Assembly: GCA_029248665.1 (NCBI GenBank)
Contig: JAQWIW010000016.1
Location: forward strand, 1-64,000
Reading direction: 5' to 3'
Source: Opitutia bacterium
GTDB taxonomy: Bacteria; Verrucomicrobiota; Verrucomicrobiia; Opitutales; Coraliomargaritaceae
DNA length: 64,000 bases
Part shown: positions 7,716 through 18,433 of the stretch, one piece after another
How positions within the stretch are numbered: the stretch's first letter is position 1
How the letters are laid out: each line of letters opens with the position of its first letter
Program-made: the position numbers and the translations under genes
Notes under the pieces: generated by a model
Seen by the model: the letters and a program-made list of their open reading frames with translations, nothing else
Told to the model about the DNA's origin: nothing
The model's database searches: none

Positions 7716-9158
7716 CTATTGCATACTTATTGCATTATGACGTTTTAAATGACGAGAGAAAGACTTCATCACGCTCAAATGTAAGATGGCTTGGGTGCAA
7801 GAATAAATCCACCAAGGTAAAATTGGAGCATAACCATGGATTGCGGCAATCAAACAATTGCTTTCGGGGAACAAGCGAAATTCAAACCGCCCCTGTGGTT
7901 CAACTTGCTTCATCAAACAGCCACCAGATATATAAAAGGCGCTGCGTTTTAAATTAGAGAGACAATAAGGGGTTGGAGTAAGCTCCAATAAAAGTATGCG
8001 ACCTAAGAGATAGAAAGAGATTTTCCCATCGTCGTTAATCTTTGCTGAAATTACACGAACAAATTTACGAGTAAGCCATTCACTATATTCCCTAGCTATC
8101 TGTTGCGAATTCCAGCCTAAAGGTAAAGGCATGCGTTGCACCGAACGTACTCGGCATTGTCTTTGCAATTCCTTTGTGTCTTTTTTTTGCGTCTTGCTAC
8201 GAGGATTTGGCTTAGGGCTACCATTCTCAGTCACTGAGAGCTCAAATGAACGGTCAAAACTAGTGAGTCCATCTTTTAAGGCATCGGATAAAGGATTAGG
8301 CTTTGATCTTAGATCATGAATCAAACTCTTCTGAAGCGGTTCCGCCAAAGCAAGAGGCACGCCACCAAGTAACGACAACCAATGCTTTGAAAAGAAAAAG
8401 AAATTAAAAGGGATAGAAATAGAGAGAAACGACCGTTTAAGCTTTTTTGCAACGCGCTTCACCAACTGTTTGTAGCTCATTGGCTCATGTCCGCTCAAAT
8501 CAAAGGTTCCACCCTGATAGTCCTCTTTCTCTAGACAGAGACAAAAAGCCCGACAGACATCATTTATATCGATCGATTGGGTCATCGAATGAGTCCAAGA
8601 AGGAAAAATCATCATGGGCAAACGACGCACTAAGTTAATTAAGATAGAAAAGGAAGAGCCACCCGGACCAAAAATAATCCCCGCCCGCAATACGGTCACC
8701 TTAATCGTACGACTTCGCAAAACAGACTCGACTTCCAAACGGCTTTGCAAATGAGACGATAATCGCTTTTCAGATGCATTAGGCATAATACCACTCAAGT
8801 AAATGACATGCTCTAAGCCCGCTTCTTCAGCTGCACGAATAAAATTATCCGCTAATAATAAGTCTAGATCTTTAAAATGCCCCTGTCTAAGGCGACTTGA
8901 AGGTGCCATAGAATGCACCAAATAAATTCCATACTTCGAGCCTTTCAAAGCTTCAGTGACCTTAGGTAGTGAATATAAATCACAGTTCACCCATTCCGTA
9001 GACGATTTATCCGGGTTTGCTTGGGCAATGGTACTACTTCTCGTAAGCGCACGAAATCGAAAGCCTGAAGCTAATTTCTTCCGTAAATGTGTACCAACAA
9101 AACCACTGCCTCCCGCAACTGCGACAATCGGTAAATCTGTTTCTTTGTCCTGAGTCAT
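7716..9158 (-). CDS. YbjT-like NAD(P)-binding SDR oxidoreductase with C-terminal DUF2867-like domain
   Basis: The 480-residue protein starts with an atypical short-chain dehydrogenase Rossmann domain. The nucleotide-binding loop is GGSGFVGTHLRKKL (about residues 16-29), and HVIYLSGIMPN lies near residue 120. The last 150 residues (from about RMPLPLG) resemble the DUF2867 domain that follows the NAD(P) domain in E. coli YbjT. Between them is a poorly conserved linker with many basic residues. No catalytic Tyr-x3-Lys pair is evident in the usual place, so it may bind nucleotide without classical SDR chemistry. The substrate is unknown. It is downstream of nothing obvious, with 200 bases to the divergent EF-G gene. 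Confidence 0.65.
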   Translation of the reverse strand: MTQDKETDLPIVAVAGGSGFVGTHLRKKLASGFRFRALTRSSTIAQANPDKSSTEWVNCDLYSLPKVTEALKGSKYGIYLVHSMAPSSRLRQGHFKDLDLLLADNFIRAAEEAGLEHVIYLSGIMPNASEKRLSSHLQSRLEVESVLRSRTIKVTVLRAGIIFGPGGSSFSILINLVRRLPMMIFPSWTHSMTQSIDINDVCRAFCLCLEKEDYQGGTFDLSGHEPMSYKQLVKRVAKKLKRSFLSISIPFNFFFFSKHWLSLLGGVPLALAEPLQKSLIHDLRSKPNPLSDALKDGLTSFDRSFELSVTENGSPKPNPRSKTQKKDTKELQRQCRVRSVQRMPLPLGWNSQQIAREYSEWLTRKFVRVISAKINDDGKISFYLLGRILLLELTPTPYCLSNLKRSAFYISGGCLMKQVEPQGRFEFRLFPESNCLIAAIHGYAPILPWWIYSCTQAILHLSVMKSFSRHLKRHNAISMQ

Positions 9159-9358
9159 ATCGTTATAATATAATACTATAATCTGAATTAAGTAAAATCT
9201 ATCTTAATCTAAAAATATAAAAATGTGGTTTACTAGCTTGCAGAAGTGACAAGGCCTTCTACTCTACCCCCTTTAATTTTTTACAATTAGTGTTGAATTT
9301 TTAAAAAAATTACTCAAAACCAAACAGTTCAACTCTGCTTATCAATTTTCTAAACACA

Positions 9359-11470
9359 ATGACAGATCTAAATAATTACAGAAATATCGGTATCTTCGCC
9401 CACGTAGATGCAGGTAAAACGACTACAACGGAACGATTTCTAAAACTTACTGGCAAGATTCATAAGCTAGGAGAAGTTCATGACGGTGCCGCCACAACTG
9501 ACTTCATGGAACAAGAGCAGGAACGAGGTATTACGATTCAATCTGCAGCCACAACCTGTTTCTGGAGTGGTAGTAGCAATCAATATGAGCCACATCGCTT
9601 TAATATCATTGATACACCTGGTCACGTTGATTTCACGGTTGAAGTATACCGCTCACTTAAAGTCTTGGATGGTGGTGTTGGTGTATTCTGTGGATCTGGA
9701 GGTGTTGAACCTCAATCCGAAACCAACTGGCGTTATGCGAATGAGTCAAAAGTGTCTCGTTTGATTTATGTGAATAAATTAGACCGTATCGGAGCTGATT
9801 TCTATAAAGTCATTGAACAAGTGAAAAAAGTACTCGGTGCAACTCCACTTGTTATGGTCTTACCGATTGGACAAGAGAGCGAACTTTCAGGTGTCGTTGA
9901 TCTATTGACTCAAAAAGCATGGATTTGGGATGATACAGGAAACCCAGAGAATTACGAAATTACTGATATCCCTGCGGATATGGCTGACAAAGCAGCTGAA
10001 TGGCGTGAAAAACTGATCGAAACAGCGGTTGAGCAAGATGACGAGGCCATGGAGTCTTACTTAAATGGTGAAGAACCAAGTCTTGAAGTCCTCAAACAGT
10101 GCGTCCGAAAAGGAACTCGTGAACTATCCTTTTTCCCAACCTACTGTGGATCTTCATTCAAAAACAAAGGCGTACAGCTCATCCTTGATGCGGTTGTCGA
10201 TTATTTACCCAACCCGACTGAAGTAAATCCGCAACCTGAAGTTGACCCAGAAGGTAACGAAACAGGTGAATTCGCAGTAGTCGATCCAAACAAACCTTTA
10301 AGAGCCCTTGCTTTTAAAATTATGGATGACAAATACGGTGCCCTAACCTTTACACGAATTTACTCAGGTAAAATTTCAAAAGGCATGAGTGTGTTAAATA
10401 CATTCACCGGTAAAACAGAGCGAATTGGTCGTATTATCGAAATGCATGCGGATGACCGAAGTGAGGTTGATTCAGCACAAGCAGGTGACATCGTCGCACT
10501 CTTGGGAATGAAAAGTGTTCAAACAGGACACACACTCAGTGACCCAGATAAGCCAGCGACTCTTGAGCCTATGGTATTCCCTGAACCAGTTATTTCTATT
10601 GCGGTGAAACCAAAAGATAAGGGACAAGCAGAAAAGCTTGGTACCGCAATTGGTAAAATGGTGGCTGAAGACCCTTCTTTCCAAGTTGAAACAGACGAAG
10701 ATTCAGGCGAAACTATTCTTAAAGGAATGGGTGAGCTTCACCTAGACATTAAAGTCGACATTCTTAAAAGAACTTATGGCGTAGAAGCTGAAATCGGCAA
10801 ACCACAAGTGGCCTACCGTGAAACTATCACTATGCCAGTAAATGATTCTTACACCCATAAGAAACAATCAGGTGGTTCTGGTCAATTTGCTAAGATAGAT
10901 TACTCAATTGAGCCACTCGAGTCAGGTTCAGGCTTTGAATTTGAGTCGAAAGTGGTCGGTGGTAATGTTCCTAGAGAATTTTGGCCAGCGGTTCAAAAAG
11001 GATTTAAAAACTCTCTTGATAAAGGTGTGCTCGCTGGATACCCAACAGTGGATATCAAAGTCACCCTTGAAGATGGAGCTTTCCACGCAGTTGACTCATC
11101 AGCAGTGGCTTTCGAAATCGCTTCTAAAGCAGCCTATCGTCAATCAATTCCAAAAGGAAAACCTGATATCTTAGAACCAATCATGAAACTTGATGTTTTT
11201 TGTGGTGAAGAAAATATGGGTGATGTGATCGGTGACTTAAATCGCCGAAGAGGAATGATCAAGAGCCAAGAGCCCAACTCAACTGGTGTCCGCATTAAAG
11301 CAGATGCTCCCTTGAGTGAGATGTTCGGCTATATTGGCCAACTCAGAACAATGACATCTGGTCGTGGTCAATTCTCTATGGAATTCTCTCACTATGCGGC
11401 CACTCCAAAGAATGTGGCGGAGACAGTAATTAAAGAAGTTAAAGAACGCGAAGAAGCGAAAAAGAAATAA
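9359..11470 (+). CDS. fusA2: Elongation factor G, type 2 (FusA2/FusB-like)
   Basis: This is a translational GTPase of 703 residues. Domain I holds the P-loop [12 protein letters not shown] (from residue 14), switch [17 protein letters not shown] and NKLDR. The complete domain II-V set follows, ending in the conserved [20 protein letters not shown]. From memory of the families it matches the second EF-G paralogue of Vibrio and Pseudomonas (for instance [17 protein letters not shown] and [12 protein letters not shown]) much better than the canonical str-operon EF-G. It stands alone, without rpsL, rpsG or tuf, and is followed by its own terminator. A canonical EF-G may therefore exist elsewhere; whether this one acts in elongation or recycling is not known. 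Confidence 0.85.
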   Translation: MTDLNNYRNIGIFAHVDAGKTTTTERFLKLTGKIHKLGEVHDGAATTDFMEQEQERGITIQSAATTCFWSGSSNQYEPHRFNIIDTPGHVDFTVEVYRSLKVLDGGVGVFCGSGGVEPQSETNWRYANESKVSRLIYVNKLDRIGADFYKVIEQVKKVLGATPLVMVLPIGQESELSGVVDLLTQKAWIWDDTGNPENYEITDIPADMADKAAEWREKLIETAVEQDDEAMESYLNGEEPSLEVLKQCVRKGTRELSFFPTYCGSSFKNKGVQLILDAVVDYLPNPTEVNPQPEVDPEGNETGEFAVVDPNKPLRALAFKIMDDKYGALTFTRIYSGKISKGMSVLNTFTGKTERIGRIIEMHADDRSEVDSAQAGDIVALLGMKSVQTGHTLSDPDKPATLEPMVFPEPVISIAVKPKDKGQAEKLGTAIGKMVAEDPSFQVETDEDSGETILKGMGELHLDIKVDILKRTYGVEAEIGKPQVAYRETITMPVNDSYTHKKQSGGSGQFAKIDYSIEPLESGSGFEFESKVVGGNVPREFWPAVQKGFKNSLDKGVLAGYPTVDIKVTLEDGAFHAVDSSAVAFEIASKAAYRQSIPKGKPDILEPIMKLDVFCGEENMGDVIGDLNRRRGMIKSQEPNSTGVRIKADAPLSEMFGYIGQLRTMTSGRGQFSMEFSHYAATPKNVAETVIKEVKEREEAKKK

Positions 11471-11505
11471 CTTTCAAACTTTAATTCTAATCATAACGAT
11501 TTTGC

Positions 11506-11536
11506 AAAAGCCCTTAATACGACTAAGGGCTTTTTT
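11506..11536 (+). terminator. Rho-independent terminator after EF-G
   Basis: An 11-base perfect stem (AAAAGCCCTTA at 11506-11516 with TAAGGGCTTTT at 11524-11534) has a 7-base loop and continues into a T run at 11531-11536. It starts 35 bases after the EF-G stop codon and separates EF-G from the sucC transcript. Confidence 0.9.
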
Positions 11537-11655
11537 ATTGCCCCAAACCCAGGAAAAAAATTGAAGAAAAAGATTAAAATGTTTGCACTTTAATAGGCTC
11601 TTTGGCATTCCAAATCTTTAGCCAGAGAAAATATAGAAAACTCACGGAACTCAGA

Positions 11656-12843
11656 ATGAATATACACTAATATCAAGCAAAAGCACTCCTCGATCAATAC
11701 CAAGTCCCTGTTCCAAAAGGCATTTCTGCAAACGATGAAGCCAGTATTAATTCCGCCATTGCTGAATTAGATCCTAACAGCTTAATTGTGGTTAAAGCAC
11801 AGATCCATGCAGGTGGCCGAGGTAAAGGTACTTTCACGGATGGATACAAAGGAGGTGTACAGCTTTGCGACTCTCCAGAAAAAGCCAAATCCACTGCTTT
11901 ATCAATGCTCGGCAATCACCTTGTGACAAAGCAAACCAGCCCTCAAGGGCGAAAGGTGCAGACCTTATACTTTACTGAAGGGTGTGATATCGATCACGAA
12001 TATTATTTAGCCGTAGTCCTCGATAGAGAATCCGCACAGACTGTGATTATCGCCTCAACCGAAGGTGGAATGGACATAGAGGCTGTCGCCGAAAAAACCC
12101 CGGAAAAAATTATCCGTGTGCCAGTTTCTTTAGATATGGGACTCAAGCCTCACCACTGTCGTTTAGTCGCCTTCAAACTCGGCTTCACAGGCACGCAAGT
12201 CAAAGAACTTTCTAAAATCTTAAACGGCTTATATAATTTCTCCATCGAAAAAAATACCGAGCTCATTGAGATCAATCCTTTAGTTACGAATAAAGAAGGC
12301 TCTTTAATCGCACTCGATGCCAAAGTCAGTTTTGATGGCAATGCACTTTACAAAAACCCAGACATTGCCGAGCTAAGAGATACCAACGAAGAAGATCCTA
12401 AAGAAGTCGAAGCTTCCGCCTTCAATCTAAACTATATAGCACTTGAAGGAAATATTGCCTGTATGGTCAATGGTGCTGGATTAGCTATGGCTACCATGGA
12501 TATCATTAAATCTTACGGAGGTGAGCCTGCTAACTTCCTCGATGTTGGTGGAGGTGCTAACGAAGAACAAGTCACCGCAGCTTTTAAAATTATCCTTTCT
12601 GATCCCAATGTAAAAGGCATCTTGGTCAATATTTTTGGCGGGATTATGAAATGTGATATTATTGCCCGAGGCATCGTATCGGCTGCGAAAAATGTTTCGC
12701 TATCGGTTCCTCTAGTCGTTCGACTCGAAGGTACAAATGTTGAGGCCGGCAAAGTGATACTTAAAGAAAGTGGACTCGAATTAACTTCTGCAGACAGTCT
12801 AGCTGAAGCGGCGGAAATTATCACCAAACAAGTCACGGCCTGA
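11656..12843 (+). CDS. sucC: Succinyl-CoA synthetase beta subunit, interrupted by an in-frame TAA at codon 5
   Basis: SucC is the ATP-grasp nucleotide-binding subunit that, with SucD, converts succinyl-CoA to succinate in the TCA cycle. Homology starts at ATG 11656 as MNIH-stop-YQAKALLDQY. The family reads MNxHEYQAK, so codon 5 (11668-11670) is TAA where GAA is expected, a single-base change. The rest of the frame is intact, with VVKAQIHAGGRGKG, EINPLV, GNIACMVNGAGLAMATMDI and NIFGGIMKCD. The only later start is a GTG at 11788, which would drop 44 residues of the ATP-grasp fold. Either the base is wrong or variable, or the gene is newly disabled. sucD follows after 27 bases. Confidence 0.9.
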
Positions 12844-12870
12844 TTAAAAATTTAAATTTAAGAAAACTTT

Positions 12871-13755
12871 ATGAGCATATTAGTGAATAAAAATACACGC
12901 CTTGTCGTCCAAGGGATCACTGGAAACGCAGGTACTTTTCACACACAACAATGTGTCGACTACGGAACTAATGTAGTCGCAGGAGTCACCCCAGGTAAAG
13001 GCGGACTTAAATGGGAGAACTCTGTACCCATCTGCAATACGGTAAACGAAGCAGTCATACAACACGGTGCAAATACCTCCGTTATTTATGTCCCTCCTCC
13101 TTTTGCCGCTGATTCCATCTTAGAATCGATTGATGCAGGTATTGAACTAATTGTCTGTATCACAGAAGGCATTCCTGTCCAAGATATGGCACTAGTCAGA
13201 CACAAGCTCAATCAAAGCTCCGTCAACACTCGCCTCATTGGTCCAAATTGCCCTGGCATTATCACTCCAGGACAATGTAAGATTGGAATCATGCCAGGCT
13301 ATATCCATAAAGAAGGTCGTGTTGGAGTAGTCTCTCGTTCTGGAACACTCACTTACGAAGCAGTTTGGCAACTCACACAAAAAGGTCTCGGCCAAAGTAC
13401 TTGTATCGGCATTGGTGGTGATCCTATCAATGGCACATCGCAAAAAGACGCTGTCCAATTATTTAACGAAGATCCGGACACCGATGCGATTATCATGATC
13501 GGTGAAATCGGCGGAAGTGCCGAAGAAGAAGCCTGCGAATACATCAAAAAGCATGTATCCAAACCTATGGCCGGATTCATTGCTGGTGCTTCAGCTCCTA
13601 AAGGTCGTACCATGGGCCATGCAGGTGCAATTATTTCCGAAAATGGTGCAGGCACTGCTGAAGCTAAATTCCAATCCATGGAAGAAGCAGGCGTGAAAAT
13701 TGCGAAAAACCCATCGGAAATCGCTGATGCGTTAATGACTTGCTATTCAGGCTAA
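12871..13755 (+). CDS. sucD: Succinyl-CoA synthetase alpha subunit
   Basis: The alpha subunit binds CoA and carries the phosphohistidine intermediate. This 294-residue protein has the usual N-terminus with the CoA-binding loop ([15 protein letters not shown]) and [18 protein letters not shown] is in the middle, and the phosphorylated His lies in MGHAGAII at residue 250. All key parts are present. It lies 27 bases after sucC and 28 bases before leuB. If sucC is truly truncated, this subunit would be without its normal partner. That argues that the sucC stop is recent or not real. Confidence 0.96.
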   Translation: MSILVNKNTRLVVQGITGNAGTFHTQQCVDYGTNVVAGVTPGKGGLKWENSVPICNTVNEAVIQHGANTSVIYVPPPFAADSILESIDAGIELIVCITEGIPVQDMALVRHKLNQSSVNTRLIGPNCPGIITPGQCKIGIMPGYIHKEGRVGVVSRSGTLTYEAVWQLTQKGLGQSTCIGIGGDPINGTSQKDAVQLFNEDPDTDAIIMIGEIGGSAEEEACEYIKKHVSKPMAGFIAGASAPKGRTMGHAGAIISENGAGTAEAKFQSMEEAGVKIAKNPSEIADALMTCYSG

Positions 13756-13783
13756 TCATTTTGAAATAAGACCACTTTATATT

Positions 13784-14884
13784 ATGAAATCATTAAAATT
13801 TGCAGTCCTACCAGGTGATGGAATCGGCCCTGAGGTCATGGACGTAGCCTTGGATATCTTACGTGCCACTGGTGAACGTTATAATTTCTCTTTAGATTAT
13901 GAAACAGCTGATATTGGTGGTATTGCCATTGATAATCACGGCACCGCTTTCCCCGACAGTACTCACAATACATGCCAAAAGTCTGATGCGATTCTATTTG
14001 GTTCTGTAGGTGGTCCGAAATGGGAATCACTGCCCCCTAAAGAACAACCTGAACGAGCGGCCTTATTACCTATTCGTAAAGCCTTTTCATTATACGCCAA
14101 CGTAAGACCTGGTCTTCTTTACAGTGAACTTTCCGAAGCCTCTCCTCTCAAAACAAATCGTATCCCCAACGGAATAGATATTGTTTGTATCCGTGAACTG
14201 ACTGGAGGCATCTATTTCGGTCAGCCAAAATCTACTTATGAAGAAGATGGTGAAACAGTTGCCATTGATACCATGATTTACAAAACTAGTGAGATCGAAC
14301 GTATCGCACAGGTGGCCATCGATGCGGCAAAAACACGAGGACAAAAAGTCTGCTCTGTCGATAAGGCAAATGTTTTAGAAACCTCAGTCTTGTGGCGAAA
14401 AGTTGTCACTGAATATTTTGCCAAACATGCACCAGAGATTGAGCTCAGTCATATGTATGTCGATAACGCTGCTATGCAATTAGCTAGAGACCCAAATCAA
14501 TTTGATGTTCTATTCACTGAAAATATGTTTGGAGATATTTTATCGGATGAAATGGGCGTGATTTGTGGCTCACTAGGAATGTTGGCCTCAGCCAGTCTTG
14601 GTGCTAGCAAAAATAGCTTAGATCTTCCTTTCGGACTCTATGAGCCATCTGGAGGCACCGCCCCCGATATTGCGGGACAAGGAATTGCTAATCCGTGTGC
14701 GCAAATTTTATCTGGAGCAATGATGCTTCGTTATAGCTTTGGTGAAAATGATGCCGCAAGTGCGATTGAGACTGCGGTGAAATCAGCAGTGACCTCAGGA
14801 AACCGTACGGGTGATATTGCCTTTGGCAATCAGCCAATTTCTACTAAAGCAATGGGCGATGCGGTTTTGAAAGCTATGCAATAA
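13784..14884 (+). CDS. leuB: 3-isopropylmalate dehydrogenase
   Basis: This NAD-dependent decarboxylating dehydrogenase of leucine synthesis can also serve the citramalate route to isoleucine. The 366-residue protein has the PGDGIGPEV start, GSVGGPKWE, the substrate-binding RELTGGIYFGQPK and the Lys/Asp active-site regions (CSVDKANVLETS and MFGDILSDE). The adenine-binding EPSGGTAPDIAGQGIANP is near the C-terminus. It is transcribed with sucCD and alaS, with 5 bases between its stop and the alaS start, an operon not obviously linked by pathway. No leuA, leuC or leuD is in the window. Confidence 0.96.
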   Translation: MKSLKFAVLPGDGIGPEVMDVALDILRATGERYNFSLDYETADIGGIAIDNHGTAFPDSTHNTCQKSDAILFGSVGGPKWESLPPKEQPERAALLPIRKAFSLYANVRPGLLYSELSEASPLKTNRIPNGIDIVCIRELTGGIYFGQPKSTYEEDGETVAIDTMIYKTSEIERIAQVAIDAAKTRGQKVCSVDKANVLETSVLWRKVVTEYFAKHAPEIELSHMYVDNAAMQLARDPNQFDVLFTENMFGDILSDEMGVICGSLGMLASASLGASKNSLDLPFGLYEPSGGTAPDIAGQGIANPCAQILSGAMMLRYSFGENDAASAIETAVKSAVTSGNRTGDIAFGNQPISTKAMGDAVLKAMQ

Positions 14885-14889
14885 TTAAG

Positions 14890-17553
14890 ATGACCATGCA
14901 ATCGGACGCTATTAGACAATCTTTTCTCGATTTTTTTGAAGCAAAAAAACACACTATCGTTGCGTCTGCTTCCTTAATGCCTACCTCTCCAAATTTGCTG
15001 TTCACAAATGCAGGCATGAATCAATTTGTTCCCTATTTCTTAAATGAGACCACTCCACCTTATTCAAGAATCACCAATTCTCAAAAATGTATCCGTGCTG
15101 GCGGAAAACACAATGACCTAGATGATGTTGGATTTGACACCTACCATCACACTTTTTTTGAGATGCTGGGCAATTGGTCCATCGGTGATTACTTCAAAAA
15201 AGAAGCGATCGAATGGTCTTGGGAACTTTTGACTGGCGTATGGGGCTTTCCTAAAGAAAGACTCTATGCCACAGTATATAAACCAGAGGCGAATGACCCT
15301 TCAGAATTTGACCAAGAGGCCTACGACTATTGGGAAGCCATTTTTAAGAAGGAAGGACTTGATCCCAAAATTCATATTCAATTCGGCAATAAAAAAGATA
15401 ATTTTTGGATGATGGGTGAAACAGGGCCTTGCGTACCTTGCTCTGAACTTCATATAGATTTAACGCCTGAAGGCGATACTCAAGGCACACTTGTCAACAA
15501 AGACTCCCCTTGGTGTATTGAAATTTGGAATCTTGTTTTCATTCAGTTAAACGCCACTATAGACGGAAGCTATGATGCACTTCCTGCTCGCCACGTTGAC
15601 ACAGGAATGGGCTTTGAGCGAATTGCAGGTATCATGGCTACGACGCAACAATTCACTGATTTCACAAATCCTCCAAGTAATTATAATAGTGATTTATTTA
15701 AGGGAATCTTTGAGTCCATAGAAAACATGTGTGAGCATAAGTATGCCTACACTATGCCAGAGAGCCGTACCTTTAAAAATGAAACTGAGGCCAATGATTG
15801 TGCCTTTCGTGTGATTGCTGATCATATTAGAACCTTAAGTTTTTCAATTGCCGATGGCATCATTCCGAGCAATGAAGGCCGTAATTATGTTCTTCGACGC
15901 ATTCTAAGACGTGCTATTTTATTTGGTCGTAAGCTCCATTTACCCGCAGGCTTTTTCACTAAATTATCAAAGACTCTAGTGAAACAAATGGGCGTGGCTT
16001 ATCCCGAATTAGCCGATCAAAAAACTACCATTGAAAAAGTTATTGCAAGCGAAGAATCTGCATTCAACAAAACTTTAGAGCGAGGACTGCAACTCTTTGA
16101 TAAAATGAGCGCCAAAGGCTCCATAACTGGAGAAGAAACATTTTCACTTTATGATACATATGGATTCCCTTTTGACCTCACTGCTCTGATTGCCGAAGAA
16201 CGTTCTATTTCCATTGATAAAGCAGGCTTTGATTCCTGTATGAGTGAGCAAAAAGAACGTGCTCGTTCTTCTCAGAAAAAAGAAGTCGTTTTGACAGCAC
16301 AAGATAGTGATCTTACTAAAACCAATTTTCAGGGCTTTAATCTTAATTCTGAAGAATTTTCCGCTCAGATTATTTCAGTAGAAAGCCTTGAGGACAATGC
16401 CTCTGCAGTCATCCTTGATCAAACAACCTTTTATGGAGAGATGGGCGGACAAGTCGGTGATACCGGAACTTTAACTACAGACGCAGGTAAAACCTACCCA
16501 GTAATAGGCACCCAAGTTAAAAACGGCATTTATCTTCACTTAGTTAAAACTCAAGAAGCATTAGAAGGAACAGTAAGCCTGAGTATCAATCTTGACCGTA
16601 GACAGGCCATACAGAGGCACCATAGCGCCACGCACCTTCTCAACTGGGCCTTACGTAAGACTTTAGGAACACATATTCAACAGGCAGGCTCTTATGTGTC
16701 TGAAAATCGTTTACGTTTCGATTTTTCTCACTTTGAAGCTATTGATGCAAAAACACTTCAAGCTATAGAAGAATCGATCAACGAAAAGATTATTGAAAAT
16801 TCATCCGTAAATACTTACGAAGTGGCTTACAAAGATAAGCCTGAAGATGTTGTTGCTGTCTTTGGTGAAAAATACGGAGACCAAGTACGCATTGTTGATA
16901 TTGGTGGATTCTCTAAAGAGTTATGCGGTGGTACTCACGTAGAGGCGACGGGTGAAATTGGCCTCTTTAAAATTATCTCTGAATCAGGCATTGCCGCAGG
17001 CACTCGAAGAGTCGAAGCAGTCTGCGGAGCAACCGCTTATGGCTTAGCTGAAGAACGTTTTTCACAAATCAATACATTGGCCAATAAATTCAACTGTGCT
17101 TCAGATGAAATAGGTGAACGAATTGATGCACTATTAGATTCTAAAAAAGCACTAGAAAAAGAATTGAAACGCTTTCATCAAAAATCACTTTCTGAACAAG
17201 TTGATAAACTCGTAAAGAATGCAGAAGTCATCGATGATAAGATTGCCTACCTAAATAGCTTAGTCACTTTATCAGATAGTAATGACCTAAAAAATTTAGC
17301 CAACCAAATCTTAGCTAAGCTAGATTCTGGCATAGTCGTTCTTGCTTCAAATACCAATGGCAAAACTCAAATTTGTGCGGCTCTATCTCAAGGAGCCATT
17401 GATCAAGGCTTTAATGCAGGTAGCATCGTAAAAGAAATCTGTGAAACACTAGGTGGCCGAGGTGGAGGCAAAGCTAATTTCGCAATGGGAGGGGCACCGG
17501 AGAACCAATCTCTAGCTCAAGTCATTAAGGAATATTTGCCTAAAATGGCTTAA
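14890..17553 (+). CDS. alaS: Alanyl-tRNA synthetase
   Basis: This is a class II synthetase of 887 residues, the full family length. The catalytic domain has FTNAGMNQFVPYF and the class II motif 2 region (THHTFFEMLGNWS-like, from about 80). The editing domain has HHSATHLL from residue 577 and the zinc-associated CGGTHVEATGE from 679. A C-terminal coiled coil and the glycine-rich C-Ala domain (GGRGGGKANFAMGG) complete it. Translation may start at ATG 14890 or at the ATG two codons later. The gene's 3' end overlaps the end of the convergent last pseudopilin gene by 14 bases. Confidence 0.97.
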   Translation: MTMQSDAIRQSFLDFFEAKKHTIVASASLMPTSPNLLFTNAGMNQFVPYFLNETTPPYSRITNSQKCIRAGGKHNDLDDVGFDTYHHTFFEMLGNWSIGDYFKKEAIEWSWELLTGVWGFPKERLYATVYKPEANDPSEFDQEAYDYWEAIFKKEGLDPKIHIQFGNKKDNFWMMGETGPCVPCSELHIDLTPEGDTQGTLVNKDSPWCIEIWNLVFIQLNATIDGSYDALPARHVDTGMGFERIAGIMATTQQFTDFTNPPSNYNSDLFKGIFESIENMCEHKYAYTMPESRTFKNETEANDCAFRVIADHIRTLSFSIADGIIPSNEGRNYVLRRILRRAILFGRKLHLPAGFFTKLSKTLVKQMGVAYPELADQKTTIEKVIASEESAFNKTLERGLQLFDKMSAKGSITGEETFSLYDTYGFPFDLTALIAEERSISIDKAGFDSCMSEQKERARSSQKKEVVLTAQDSDLTKTNFQGFNLNSEEFSAQIISVESLEDNASAVILDQTTFYGEMGGQVGDTGTLTTDAGKTYPVIGTQVKNGIYLHLVKTQEALEGTVSLSINLDRRQAIQRHHSATHLLNWALRKTLGTHIQQAGSYVSENRLRFDFSHFEAIDAKTLQAIEESINEKIIENSSVNTYEVAYKDKPEDVVAVFGEKYGDQVRIVDIGGFSKELCGGTHVEATGEIGLFKIISESGIAAGTRRVEAVCGATAYGLAEERFSQINTLANKFNCASDEIGERIDALLDSKKALEKELKRFHQKSLSEQVDKLVKNAEVIDDKIAYLNSLVTLSDSNDLKNLANQILAKLDSGIVVLASNTNGKTQICAALSQGAIDQGFNAGSIVKEICETLGGRGGGKANFAMGGAPENQSLAQVIKEYLPKMA

Positions 17554-18433
17554 CCGGAAAGTGTACTCTTCGGATAAATTTCTCACTGTGTAAACGGATT
17601 ACATCTGCAGGTGTCTCAGATCGTTGTGCGACATTTCGCATAATTTCAGCACCTTCATCAGAAAGAACGGTTAATTTAATATCTGCGTACGCTAGAGCTC
17701 TTTGATAATGTTCCAACTTTGCCTGAGGTCCTATTGTGGCCTCTCTTCCACCGTAAATAACCGACCGCCTAGGGTTTTTTTTGTGTTGGTTAAAATATAA
17801 GCGTGGCGTTGAGCGATTGCCGTCATCTTCCAAGTAAAAATCAATCTCAAATCCAACAATATTTGAAGCGAGGTAATTATCCCCATTCATGCCTTTAACC
17901 AAATTCCCTTCTCCCCAATTAGGACTTTTCTTATTCGGCAATCTCTCTCGGCTAGACAAATCTAAAAGGTCTCGATAAGTTGTTTCAGGATCTACTTCCA
18001 AGCGGTATAAGACAAAGGCTTTTTCCCCTCTATTTGAACCATCAACAGGGTTCACATAGTGAACATTATAAGCAACTGCTGAAATCTCTCCCGGTATGGT
18101 AATTCCTTTAGAATCGGTCGGCTTATTTTTGATCACGCTGAAAAACCTTAAGGCGACTGATTTTGATTTAGCCGGTTCTTTTAAAATATCATTTTCTGCT
18201 CTGAACCATTCATGGCCATCATTCCTCACAACAATACCTTCTAAATCATTGGCAATGACATCCATGGCCACACGAGCTTCCGAAGAAGCAGATAGCTTTC
18301 CAGAAGTACGGCTCCAAGCATTTAAAACTTCTCCCGTGATCTGTATGGCTAGACCAAATAAAACAATGATTATCACAGTGCTAACCATGATTTCAATTAA
18401 AGTATATCCTTTTGATTTCATTGACCTTTTCAT
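17540..18433 (-). CDS. Pseudopilin, GspJ-like (last of five)
   Basis: This 297-residue protein has a class III signal with prepilin peptidase site KG|YTLIE, conserved Glu at +5, and a hydrophobic helix to about residue 33. The position in the operon, large size and SGKLSASSEARVAMDVIANDL segment after the helix fit the GspJ/minor pseudopilin type. They also recall the verrucomicrobial Verru_Chthon cassette protein C, which I name from memory. The start overlaps the preceding gene's stop by 4 bases. It would be inserted in the inner membrane and processed by a prepilin peptidase encoded elsewhere. Subtype assignment is inferred. Confidence 0.78.
   Translation of the reverse strand: MKRSMKSKGYTLIEIMVSTVIIIVLFGLAIQITGEVLNAWSRTSGKLSASSEARVAMDVIANDLEGIVVRNDGHEWFRAENDILKEPAKSKSVALRFFSVIKNKPTDSKGITIPGEISAVAYNVHYVNPVDGSNRGEKAFVLYRLEVDPETTYRDLLDLSSRERLPNKKSPNWGEGNLVKGMNGDNYLASNIVGFEIDFYLEDDGNRSTPRLYFNQHKKNPRRSVIYGGREATIGPQAKLEHYQRALAYADIKLTVLSDEGAEIMRNVAQRSETPADVIRLHSEKFIRRVHFPVKPF

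Noticed and set aside
9242-9260. Hairpin AGAAG...CTTCT upstream of EF-G
   Set aside because: A 5-base stem with a 9-base loop and no U run or conserved context; likely chance.
9293-9321. TTGAAT as a -35 element for EF-G
   Set aside because: No acceptable -10 lies 16-18 bases downstream (AAAACC at 9316).
11656-11670. TAA reassigned to an amino acid in this organism
   Set aside because: Other genes in the window, including EF-G, rny and the ELM1 unit neighbours, end in TAA at the expected protein ends, so a general reassignment does not fit.
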